Below are positions 36,914-47,500 of a DNA stretch of 64,000 nt, in pieces. Positions within the stretch are counted from its first letter, which is position 1, and the number at the start of each line of letters is the position of its first letter. The stretch spans positions 62,001 through 126,000 of the forward strand of contig JALQPE010002354.1 in NCBI GenBank assembly GCA_030407315.1, given 5' to 3'. A model generated the notes under the pieces. It did no database searches. It was not told the origin of the DNA and worked only from the letters and a program-made list of their open reading frames with translations. Source of the stretch: Asparagopsis taxiformis. Lineage: Eukaryota; Rhodophyta; Florideophyceae; Bonnemaisoniales; Bonnemaisoniaceae. The position numbers and the translations under genes were made by a program.

Positions 36914-37812
36914 TGTGATGCAATTTAAGTTGGTCGATGAAATCGATGCGAGCGCGCGCGTTTACGTAAGTCCGCATGCATCCGTTTGAGTTAGTTAGTA
37001 AGCGAGCGTACGCGTGGCGTGTTGATTACGTGTCACGGAGCGTCGATGCGAGCGCGTGCGCGCGAACTTTGCCACGAACCCGCGAGCCGGTGCCACGTGT
37101 AGCGATTTCCGCGAATTTCCCTTTATTTCCCCTTTTTGGGTTTTTTTATGACGAAAGTCTTTTTCCCAAATATTTCCCTTTTTGCGTACGAGCGTGCGGC
37201 CGCCGCCGGCCGGACGCACAAGGACAGTCTGTCCCAATTAGTTAGCTATTAGTGGTCGCACTGCTTCGCACCCTACCAATAAACAGTCAGCACTTTCGCA
37301 GCTACAAGTTAAGCGTTCAGCGCACCGCGAGGACCGATTGCGTTGAGCCGTTGCGTGCGGATTGCTCACGATCGCCGACGTACGTGCGCGCACGCCGCGT
37401 TTACCGACCGTCGAACTGCGTCGCACCGCAATACTGCGCGTTGCGTCGCATACCACTAGGCCAGGGATTTACGACCCCTGCGTGGATCGTGTTGAGCTCG
37501 AGTTTACTCGGTGATCTCACCCTGAGATCACGGCTTGCGCCGGCCCGCGAATCCCGTGTTGCGATCGATCCCTGCCCGTTCCGCCGTTGTACCACCCGAT
37601 TGCCACCGCGACCGAGCGACGCGCGAAACGCAAGTTCAACAGCGCAATCCGGTTCACTACGCCCTGACACGGCAAGCGATTCTAGAACTCTCTTAGTGAC
37701 CGCCATCCCGGCTGGTCCTACAACTGGTCTCTCGACCTAGAATTGCGCGAACCGACGTGCGAACTCAGCGAAGAACAGAAACACCGCTTGTGGAAAACAC
37801 TGGACGCCAAAA
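36914..37812 (+). mobile_element. LTR y3 plus truncated start of a third Gypsy-B internal region
   Basis: LTR y3 occupies 36914-37722 and carries the TGTGATGC start shared with y2. The 18-nt primer-binding site is at 37725-37742. Similarity to internal regions 1 and 2 continues to about 37812 and then stops, so this end of the array was truncated by deletion or by insertion of the sequence that follows. Confidence 0.8.
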
Positions 37813-37819
37813 CCTACGT

Positions 37820-39065
37820 CTGTGTTCTCAGAAATGGACGCGGACGTCCACAACCTCTAGTACACCTAGTATTACTAGGCGGACGTCCATGTTCTCCAGT
37901 ATTTTTGGATGTCCGCTTAAAACCGGACGTCCATGCGGTCTAGTACGTCTAGTATTACTAGGGCGACATTCATTGTTTCTAGTACCACGGATGTCCCCCT
38001 CGGGATGGACTTCCGCCATGTCTATGTCCACCTAGGACGGGCGCCGGTTCAGAAATTCAAAAATTTCGACCCCAGAAATTTCTGCCGCCGTGCTCGACAT
38101 GGATGTCCGCATCCATCACGGCGACCACTCTATTTTCCTTGTCGGTCGACTCCAATTTTGTCTTTAATTTTTTCATCCTCTCGCTCACACCCCCTTCCAG
38201 TTGGTGCTCACCTCCCCCGTACTGTACCTCAAACACCCCCAATACCACTCTAGCACGCATTTTCAGCTACCTATCCCCGCTTCCACGGTGCACACCTCCA
38301 TTCCATACCTACTTTTCTGCTCTACCGTACAGATTTCGTATAACCAGTCCTCATAATACCTCAGAATAGGGAAAAACACCCCCTATCTCCTCGACCATGC
38401 TCTCCCCCATCACCTTTGAAACGTATTGTTCTTCAATACCCTCTCTCCTCTACCTTCAACCCCTCTCCTTCGCCCTCTCCACAAACTTCCCCTGCAGCTT
38501 ACTCTTCGAAAACCTCTCACTCTCCATCGCGTACCCGACCTGCTCCACCCCTCCCTCCCTCAGCTGCTCCATGCCCCCACGCCATCCGCATCTTCGATAC
38601 CGTATACACCACCACCACCGGCCCACGCTCCCGCTCCCCCGCCGTCTCCCCAGAAACCTCCCCGCTCTGAAACACATATCAACCCCCCACTTCGCACCCA
38701 TCCTCCCACTCCCTGTGGAACGACGCTAGTTCTAGAAGTAGCTGGTACGAGCTACGGACACGCTGTCCTTAACGAAACGAACGAACAGTGCCACCCGCTG
38801 GTGTTTGACTGTATTGGTAGGTAGAAAGGTAGAGTAGAGGGTTAGCGAGTAGACACGAGCGTCATGACGCAACAATCCACGCGAGGATTACGTTCGGTAA
38901 ACGAGGTGGTACGTCCGTCTGTGTTTTCGGAAGTGGTCGCGGACGTCCAGGCTCTCTAGTACGGGTCCTAGTCGGCCCCGAGATTTACTAGAACAAATGA
39001 ACGTCCGCGTCCAAAAAAAATAAAAAAAATTTGGATGCGGACGTCCACTTTCTCTAGTACATATG
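37820..39065. repeat. Unknown repetitive element with GGACGTCC motifs
   Basis: The motif GCGGACGTCCA, four or so variable bases, then CTCTAGTAC occurs at about 37840, 38939 and 39037. The first two are preceded by a shared TCTGTGTT-TC-GAA word, giving direct repeats about 1.1 kb apart. TGGACGCGGACGT at 37835-37848 is the inverse of ACGTCCGCGTCCA at 39001-39013. Further ACGTCC words and CTAGTATTACTAG palindromes lie between. A non-autonomous DNA transposon is one reading. The only frames inside are Pro/Ser-rich, low-complexity ones. Confidence 0.35.
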
Positions 39066-39214
39066 GCGGAATACTAGGGCCCGACATCCAGTATACAATA
39101 TATCAGCGAAAACCGGGAGGGAAGAAATTACAGCGGAAGGTAAATTCAGGGCCCATATCGGACCGTATTTTATTCTGTCATTTACGAAACAGCTGGTATA
39201 CAATACGTCTCTCT

Positions 39215-39358
39215 AGAATAGGGAATACATATCTGGTCAGAATAGGAAATAAATACCCGGTTAGAATAGGAAATACGTATCCAGCCAGAATACGGAATAT
39301 GTATCCAGCCAGAATACGAAATACGTATCCAGCCAGAATACAAAATACCTGTCAGCAT
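39215..39358 (+). repeat. Minisatellite, about six 24-bp units
   Basis: The unit resembles AGAATAGGAAATACGTATCC plus AGCC, with outer units more diverged. An overlapping plus-strand frame reads this as an 8-residue repeat, but I see no gene context. Confidence 0.8.
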
Positions 39359-39649
39359 ATCGTCGATCACCCATCTCCCTCACTATCGCGTTCTCCCTAC
39401 CATCCGAACGCCATGCACCACCATTCGCACATACTTCAAGAACCCTCACGACCTAGATTACAAAAAATCCGCTCCTTCCCAATTCCATCCCCGCTTTCCT
39501 CGACACCACCCCAGCCCATTAAATCATCAAGACATCAAACACGAACATGGTCAGCAAAATCTTACACCACTTGAAACCCACTCTCACTTCTATCGTATGC
39601 CCCAAAATATACACATACCAGAAACACCTCACAGCTTCATTCCCCATCT

Positions 39650-40180
39650 TCCTAGATCCCTTCTTCACTCTCCTTGAGTCCTGCCGTTCCTGCTTCACCA
39701 CTCCTGCATCACATACAAAACATCAGAATCAACCACAACAGTCAGATTCAAAAGCAACGCTTACCACGACAGATATCCTAGAAACTCCCTTACTTACCTC
39801 TCATCCATCCTACACACAATACAAATCATGATTGAAAAACCTTGCAATGAATAATCAAAGTCAGCATTCCATATCTTCGGAAAACACATCTTGGCACTCA
39901 ATGAAACTTACCTTCCGTCATCAACATTCCTGCATCATCTACACAACATCGGAATCAACCACAACAGTCAGACTCAAAACCAACCTTCCCTCGCAGCATA
40001 CTTTCAAAACTTCACATACCTCTCTTCCATCCTCCGCTCAATACACACCATGAGTCAACAGGCTTCCAATGAAAAATATCGCATCAACGGAAATAGTCAG
40101 ACTCAAAACCCACGCTTCCCTCAATGCATACCCTCAAGATTCGCGCACGTACCTTCTTCCATCCTCTACACTAAACAAAG
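39650..40180. repeat. Degenerate tandem-like repeats
   Basis: A segment with CAACAGTCAGA-TCAAAA, followed by a TCTTCCATCCT or TCATCCATCCT word, recurs at about 39730, 39960 and 40090 with unequal spacing of roughly 226 and 128 bp. The origin is unknown. No gene is supported between 39359 and 40757. Confidence 0.35.
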
Positions 40181-40757
40181 CAAAGGCGGTCCAAGAATCT
40201 CAGTCGGTGATGAGGGCGGAGTGGAGCCTGCGGCGTCGACCGGACAGCTTTCTGCGTCCGCTTAAGTCTTGCTGTGCATACTCGAAATCATCGCCGGCAG
40301 TGAGATTGAGTATGGCCCAAGCCATGGTCTCTGAATCCCCGAACAATGAGATCCGGATCGAGAACAACAAATATAAACATATAATCATATATATGAGAAT
40401 CCATTTGCTTTCCTTACATGATCCGTGGCATATCCGCTGTAAAGCACATTCAGATTCCACGAAGTTCGGAAATAAAAAAGTTTATTATTACAAATGAATT
40501 AATTGAAAATTCATGTCCCAGGCAGTCGTTCGTCCTTCCATGCACACGTTGCCAGCACGCAATGTGATGTAACAGTTGGAAATGATTGAACTCTCGGTTA
40601 AATTCCACCGTTGGGATGTCAGCTGGAGTGAGCACAAAACTACGAACACGTTACATTCCAAGTCTCGAAAGCACCACAAAAATAAAATTGGTCGCATCTG
40701 GACGGCACAGTCTACCCTGTTCAGCTCGCAATCCTCCCTTTTGCGTCAAAACTCGAC

Positions 40758-41875
40758 ATGGAATGCAAGTATGAAGGGTGCTTCTACTACTGCGTAGATG
40801 CTTATGCGCTCGCGCTGCATGAGCGAACGTGTCGCTACCGTTTCAACCCCTCTCCCCAACATTTCAACAATGCTCGTGTCCCTGCCGTCACCCATGAGCC
40901 TGCTCGAAACGGCGACCATGATTCCCCGCAACCCAGCTCCCCAGACCCAGAATCTGGTCGTGCTTCCTCCAGCGACTCACCCTGTAACGCTCCACTGCCA
41001 CCAACCTCAACCCCCTCCCGCGCAGACCTCCTCGTGCAATCCCTCGCCGCCAGTCTCACAACCCTCGAGTACTCGGTACAGCTGTACCTCCGCGACCCAG
41101 TCGACATGCTCCGCAGGCAGTTAGCACTGGCTAACGACCAAAATACTCTCTTCCACCCCTCCCCACAGACCGCCCCAGACGGCACCGCAATATTTTCTCA
41201 TCCCCTACACACAGAATTCGCGAAAACGCTGCACCAGGTTACTAGACAGCGCGTGCAGCTCTCGGAAGATCCACAGGTCGTATGGGCAGAGGAAACTGAT
41301 CCCACACCTTCCTCCTTTGCCGGCCTCCTCCAAGTGTACTCCGACAAGAGCAGCACAAGCCTCAAGAGCTCCGCAATCGTCGCATACCCCATACACGTCA
41401 CACTGCTCAACTTCTCCGCACCCCTCCGTCGCCACTGCATCCGTACCGGCCTCACCATCGTCGGGTATCTTCCGTACATTGTGAACCCTTCGTCCAACGC
41501 CTTGTTCGGTGATGAAATGCCGACAACCTCTAGTTCTGCTAGTTCTGCTAGTTCTGCTAGTCGCGCTCGCAAAATTGATATTCTTCATAAAGCACTCGAA
41601 AAAGTGTTTTCGTCCCTATCCACCGCGTTCTCTTCCGGGTTCCCCTGCACAGACTCCACTGCAACTGCCCGCCAATGCTTTCCCATCCTAGCCAATTATT
41701 GCTGCGACTTTCCAGAGGCCAAAGAGCTGTCATGCACTCGCAACAGCACTACCACCACACATCCCTGCCACCGCTGCTACATCCCCGCCACTCAACTTGA
41801 ATCCACCGCGCCACACCAGCCCCGCTCCCTCGATGATACACGCTCTGCACGCCAAGAGAGCGCTCAGGAGCATAC
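40758..41875 (+). pseudogene. Plavaka-like transposase, 5' part, interrupted by Gypsy-A
   Basis: The ATG at 40758 begins with a Cys/His finger-like segment (CKYEGC then HERTC), followed by a Pro/Ser-rich stretch. Downstream are blocks typical, as I recall, of Plavaka-group (CACTA-related) DDE transposases: YPIHVTLLNFSAPLRRHCI, VGYLPYI, CFPILANYCCDFPEAKEL and PCHRCYIP. A 9-bp TAGTTCTGC repeat near 41530 encodes Ser/Ala repeats. The frame is open to base 41875, where the 5' LTR of Gypsy-A begins; the last five bases, CATAC, are the target duplication. Such transposases cut and paste the DNA element that encodes them. The terminal repeats of that element were not identified. Confidence 0.65.
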
Positions 41876-42558
41876 TGTCGTACCGCCTGGCGGTCCTCGC
41901 TGATCGAGCCGTGTCGCTTCCCTATTGGGTACCCACTTACGGGATGTGCCAATCAGAAGGCACCAGCCAACTGGCGTGTTTCCTATACTTAGGACCAGCT
42001 ATGGCTGACAAATAACCCCACCCGGGCCTATCGGCCCCGGCCAAGACCCCACAGGGGGCAAATTTTAACTTAGGCTGATCAGCCATACATTACAATGTAA
42101 GCCTATTGGCAATGACCTCGCGGGTAGGCGAGCGCCAGTAATTGGGTTCTGATTGGTCACTAACTGGATATTTATTCCTAACCACTAACCCTAGCTTACA
42201 GTAGACTTAGTATAAAACGGCCACTGGAATAGCCAGTAGGCACGGTTTCTAGAGTAACGTAAACTCAAGTGGAATTACGACCCACAGGAACAGTGTTCGC
42301 ATACCTATTGTTCAACCCCTCTCCGGGAAAACCTTAGGGTTAGCCAACAGCTCGACGGATTACGTCATCTTGCTCCATTAATACGCATCTCGCGTGAGCG
42401 CTATAATCGCACAACCCCCTCCGGGTAGCGATCCCTTCTCTCTCACGAGACTACCCGCCGGGTACCTATAAGGTTCATCTGCTCTACCACTTCCTCTACC
42501 GAGGCTCGGGACACCTGTCGGGTGGTTTGCCGCTCTAGCAGATTTTCTACCTGCTACA
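41876..42558 (+). mobile_element. Gypsy-A 5' LTR
   Basis: 683 bp, TG...CA. TATAAAA at 42211-42217 is a likely core promoter box, 335 bp into the LTR. The same sequence recurs at 60128-60810. Confidence 0.95.
42211..42217 (+). promoter_or_regulatory. Candidate TATA box in Gypsy-A 5' LTR
   Basis: TATAAAA at the same offset in both LTRs. It would place the transcription start about 30 bp downstream, near 42245. This is inferred from position and sequence only. Confidence 0.5.
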
Positions 42559-42559
42559 T

Positions 42560-42577
42560 TGGTCTCTCGACCTAGAA
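42560..42577 (+). promoter_or_regulatory. Primer-binding site, Gypsy-A
   Basis: TGGTCTCTCGACCTAGAA, 1 nt after the LTR, identical to the Gypsy-B primer-binding site. Confidence 0.75.
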
Positions 42578-42635
42578 CCTTGTACCCTCGGGTAAGTCTC
42601 TTTGAGAGAAATTTTCCTTCACAATCATCTTCACG

Positions 42636-44562
42636 ATGCCTCGTAACCCTACAGCGGGACCCTCTAGTGAGGACATAGCGCCTGCCAGCGACTTATCCGA
42701 TTCGGATCTGATCGCCGAAGAAGGCGTGGTGATTAACACCCTGCAAGACCGAGCCGACCGAATCTTCAACGAACGGTTGGAAGAGTTCAAGGCTGAATTC
42801 AGCACCGTCGTCGAGAAGACTGTTCAAGACCGCAGGGCGGAAATTGTAGACGCTACGGTCGAAACCGTCATGGAACTGGTCGAGCAAAAGCTGATGGCCG
42901 CCAGCCGAGAAGCCACCCAAGATCGGGACGCCGAGTTCCTAGCGGAAACCTGGAATCTGGTCAAAGCCGAATTCGCTAAACGCGTGTCCCTTTTTGGAAA
43001 CTCGTCTGGAGGAGCTTTCGATTCACGGCTTTAATGCCAGTCCATTAGGACAACAGGAGTTTCCTGCTCGCCGCAGCCGACCGGCTGACTTCCCTGACCC
43101 TACATCCGGTAGGGAGGAAGAAGAAGATCCCCGATTGGATCAAGTCGCGGAAGCAACACGACACCTGTCGGACCGTGTCGACGCCCTCGCCGAATCACTA
43201 TCCCAAACAGGGAATATCTCTCGCACGAGACAGCACACTCGAGCCACCGGATCTATACCGGAAAATCCCTCGTGGGATGATGAAGAAGGACCTCTTGAGG
43301 AAGGCTTAGTGCCTTTGAAGGCCCGCGAACCCGCGTTCGACCTAGTGGTCTCCTATCGGTACTACCGACTCAAGAACAAGTCCCTAACGACTGATACCCC
43401 AACGGGTAAATCAAGAAGCTTGTATAAGCTAACGGAGAAGATCCGTAATTTCAACGCGTCATTCACGCCGTTCGATGGTACGGAACCCATCGATATCCTC
43501 CGGTTCCTCGCGGAATTTCAAGATGCATGTGATTCATGCGGAGTCTCGGAGGGAGAAGCTACCAAGTTACTCAAGTATTTCCTGGAAGGAGAACCTCAAC
43601 GGTTTATCGCCGCTGAGGCGCGAAAGCGCAAGCTTCTCAACCACCTGCATCAGCAGATCACTTGGCCTCAAGCCGTTAACGCCCTTCTGGCTCGCTACGC
43701 GACGGACAATGTCCTAGCGGACGCATATGACGCAGTAACGCGTATACGGCAAGGGCCGGATGAAGATGAAGCTGCATATGCAGACAGACTGCAGGACGCT
43801 GCACTCCTGTGTGCGAACGTCTTCTCGGAAAGAGACTTGGTCAACTACTACCTCAAGGGCCTACGCCCAGAGGTTAAACACACCGTCAAGGTGACTATAG
43901 GCCGCAGTGGCGGAGAAGATTTCCTTGCTGTCCGTAACCTTGCTAAAGGACTCGGGGACTCTTTACGAGCATCGCTGCCCGCGAAACCTAAGGCCTACCC
44001 TACTCGGGAAATCGCGGATCGTAAACGCAAAGCGTTGCTCGCTACCGTACCCGGAGAACCGGCTGTGATACCGCGGACCCCGCCGCCGACCTTACCTTCC
44101 CCTACCGGGAACCCAATGGGCGCGCCAATGCAGGCCCCTACCCTAACGGGAGAACATCTTAAACTCGCTGAGAGTATGATCCCCGAAGGGGCTGTTACTT
44201 GGAGATGCTCTGGCTGTCGCCAACCGGGACACGTGTTATACACTTGTCCTTACCCACCACCCTCAGTGGGAACTTACTTCGCCTTTGCGAACTACGCTTA
44301 CCAGCAGGAACCGGAGCAGGTTATGCGCCGCCAACAGCGCCAGTCCAATCGGTTCAACCGAAAAAGGGATTACCCTAAAGCCGTGCTCCAACGGTCAAAC
44401 CCTCCAACACGCATGGTTGCGTTCGCCGATGACGAAAATCATCCCAAATTGGGCCCTCTGAGGCGAGACGTTTTAGAACGTAACGGATCTTCCGTAACGG
44501 CTCAAGACGTTGCCGACGCCCTAGACACTACCGACGACTCCGACACGTCGTCGGAAAACTAA
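42636..44562 (+). CDS. gag: Gypsy-A gag, in two overlapping frames
   Basis: The ATG at 42636 opens a 132-residue, acidic, mostly helical N-terminus ending at 43034. A second frame, open from about 42960 and lacking an ATG at its start, runs to the TAA at 44560-44562. It carries the capsid region (YRYYRLKNKSLTTD, FLAEFQDACDSCGVSEGEA, LLARYATDNVLADAYD) and the zinc knuckle CSGCRQPGHVLYTC (CX2CX4HX4C). A shift of +1 near the CTTTTTGG at 42989-42997 would join them; an indel in the T run is the simpler alternative. The capsid blocks match Gypsy-B gag, for example FSERDLVNYYLKGLRP against FSERTLVSIFVDGLRT. The stop codon overlaps the pol ATG. Confidence 0.8.
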
Positions 44563-47500
44563 TGACGGGGAGTGAGGTGTCGCACTCCCGTCAGGAGGTG
44601 GAGCGATTACGCTACTCGGTGGACATCTCACCACAACCACCTCCGCAGGAAAAGGCTGCAACTCCCTCTAGGGACCAAAGTCTTTCCCAGACACCAACCC
44701 ACTCGGGTTCCCCCACTGGGACTCGAACACCTAGGCCGAAAGCCTCATGCCTGCTTAAGGCCGCCCATTACGTAGTAATGGGTTCCATCGGACTCGATCC
44801 GTCAATTCTCACGCCCATGCGTATGGTGATGGACACCGGGTCCGGACCATCGGTCATCCATGAAAGGAGCTTACCCCAAAATTGGGAACAATTCCAAGTC
44901 CCTACGGGGAAGGTTCCGCAACTAGCCGATGCTAACGGCAATCCTCTTCGGATAAAAGGCAAGATAATACTGTCCTTACAGTTAGGCCACAAGTCCTTTG
45001 AGGAAGAATTCTTCGTCGCGCCTAAGTTGGCCGTACCCCTCATCTTGGGAACTGGGGCAATGAATACCCACGTAGACGCAATTAGGTGCCGGGCCCAACG
45101 AATTGATATTCACGACGGCGGGTCGATAGCTATCCTAGTGATGTCGCCTACGCGTAAAACATCCCCTACCCTTTCGTGCTACGTGGATGCCTCGCGACCC
45201 TCTAATGGGATTAACTTAGACCGCCAACCTCATGGCATTCGATTGTCACAAAGTGTGAATGTTCCTCCGCGGAGTCAAGTAACAACTACTGTTGTATGCG
45301 CCGGTGGCGGCTTGAGTATACTCTCTCCGAGAGATCGGATCCTTCACCGACATCGTGTCTCTATCCCGAATGGGGTTGCGGAAGTCATCCTGCGACAGGA
45401 ATTCCTGACTATATTAACTAACTTCGGTACATCCGACAAGTACCTCCCTAAAGGGACAATTATAGGCCATGCCCTTCGGGCACCCGAACGGCCAATGCGC
45501 CCCATGGCTCTCAGCCGTTCTACCCCTTCCTCCCAAGAGGCCTCCACGATGGTGACTACTCTCCACCGGGAGCAAAAGGCCGAGGCCACCCAACCACCAA
45601 GCTGGAAGCAAGAAGTCTCTCTGGACCACCTTGGTCAACTCCCGTTGAGGGAACGCATCCTTAGCATGCTATCTCGACACGAGTCTATGTGGGATGGATC
45701 CCTGGGGGACATCCGCGCTACGGAACACCGAATCGACATAGTCGAAGGGAGCAAGCCTAGACGGCAACAACCCTACCGGATGGGACCCGCTCGCAGAGAG
45801 ATTGCCCGTAAGGAAATAACCAGCATGCTGGAAAAGGGAGTGATCGAACCGTCGACCTCCGAATGGGCTAGCCCAGTGGTTCTTGTCCCGAAGAAGGATG
45901 GTAAATTACGCTTTTGCGTCGACTATAGGGGTCTTAACGACATCACTGTCAATGATGTGTACCCCCTTCCACGAATGGATGATTGCATTGACTCCCTCGG
46001 AGATGCTCAAATATTCACCACATTGGATTGTAATTCTGGCTATTGGCAGATTCCTGTTGCACAGGACGACCGTGACAAAACGGCATTCACCTCCCACTTG
46101 GGGACATATCGCTTCAAGCGTTTGCCTTTTGGCTTAAAGAATGATCCGGCAACGTTTCAGCGTGCCATCGACATTATTCTTAGCAGCGTTCGCTGGCAGA
46201 CCTGTCTGATTTACTTAGACGATGTGATCGTATTCTCTCGGGACGAGGCCGAACATCTCCACCATGTGGACCAAGTACTCTCCCTCCTACGGGAAGCAGG
46301 TGTCACCCTGAAGTTGACAAAGTGTCATTTCTTCGAAAAGAAGGTTGATTACCTGGGACATGTCGTGATGCCAGGAAAGCTAGCTGTTGCACAGAACGCC
46401 ACTTCGGCTATCGCTGACGCGATCTTTCCGCAAACGCCTACGCAAATGCGATCCTTCCTCGGAAGCTGTGGCGTCTTTCGACGATTCATCAAAGGGTATG
46501 CCGCAATTGCGCACCCCTTGAACGAAATGCTGACCAAAGACAGCCTCCCTAAATTCGGGAAAGAACCTCCTACCGAGGACCAACGACGCGCGTTCAACGC
46601 TCTCAAAGAGGCCATGACCAAGCCGCCGATACTGGCTCTACCCAAGTTGGGTCAACCCTACACCGTAGACACGGACGCGTCCGCATACCAAATAGGATGC
46701 GCTCTGCTTCAGCAGCAAGGGGAAGAGAACGACCTCAAGCCAATTGGCTATTGGTCGCGGACCTTGACTAAACCTGAAAGAGGTTACTCCCCTACGGAGC
46801 GTGAATGTCTAGCCGTCGTATGGGCTGTCACTATCCTACGTCCATACTTGGAGCAAACAAAGTTTGTAGTCCGGACGGACCATAACGCGCTACGTTGGCT
46901 CATGAATATCAATGACCCTTCAGGGAGACTATGCCGTTGGCGCCTCCGACTTGCGGAATTTGACTATCAAATAGTCTACCGACCCGGCCGGGTTCACCAA
47001 CTACCAGACGCCCTTTCGCGTGTTGAAACTAACGGCGAGACGCCTGTCACTATTGACGATGAAATACCAACTCTGTTGGCCACGCACGCACCGCAAGGTG
47101 AAACATCCCTGGATGATGACACTGATGTTTGGTTCTACGACCTTTCTCTAGCAAGAGACCACGCCGAGGAGGCGCCTAATCGCAACGGTACACCCGTCTT
47201 AACAACTCATCCGCAAACGGAAAACTACTGCCCGATAACTCTCCAAGAGTGGCTCGAAGAGCAACGAACAGACGACTTCTGTCAACAGGCCCTGGCCTCG
47301 CAGAAATCTGACTCTCTCTTCTTCGAAGACGAAGACGGTGTCCTTTGTAGGAAGTCCAAATTGGACGGGTCATCCCAGATTGTGGTACCCAAAGCCTTAC
47401 GGCAACGTCTATTGACGATGTGCCACCACGGCATCTTGGCAGGACATCCTGGTCAGAACCGCATGTACGACACGATGCGTCTATCTTATTATTGGCCTGC

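Larger units (their letters stand above)
6682..37812 (+). mobile_element. Gypsy-B tandem array: three x/y LTR pairs and two internal regions
   Basis: The order is x LTR (6682, 20920, 35153), spacer of about 971 bp, y LTR (8443, 22681, 36914), then the internal region. The unit repeats with a period of 14,238 then 14,233 bp. Units are nearly identical to each other, yet x and y LTRs differ from each other by roughly 15-20% by eye. So each internal region has a y LTR on its 5' side and an x LTR on its 3' side. The internal region following y3 is cut after about 90 bp. Unequal crossing-over between two neighbouring related elements explains this layout. Confidence 0.85.

Noticed and set aside
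38397..38824. Several Pro/Ser-rich overlapping frames
   Set aside because: Three frames are open at once because of a C-rich tract, and none has a domain.
39215..39358. Tandem repeats as a CRISPR array
   Set aside because: The 24-bp units are contiguous without unique spacers, no cas genes are present, and the context is eukaryotic. The same applies to 54713-54807.
40200..40460. 86-codon minus-strand frame with a possible membrane helix
   Set aside because: It is short and isolated, and I could find no domain or splice partner. It could be a gene fragment, but I cannot support a call.
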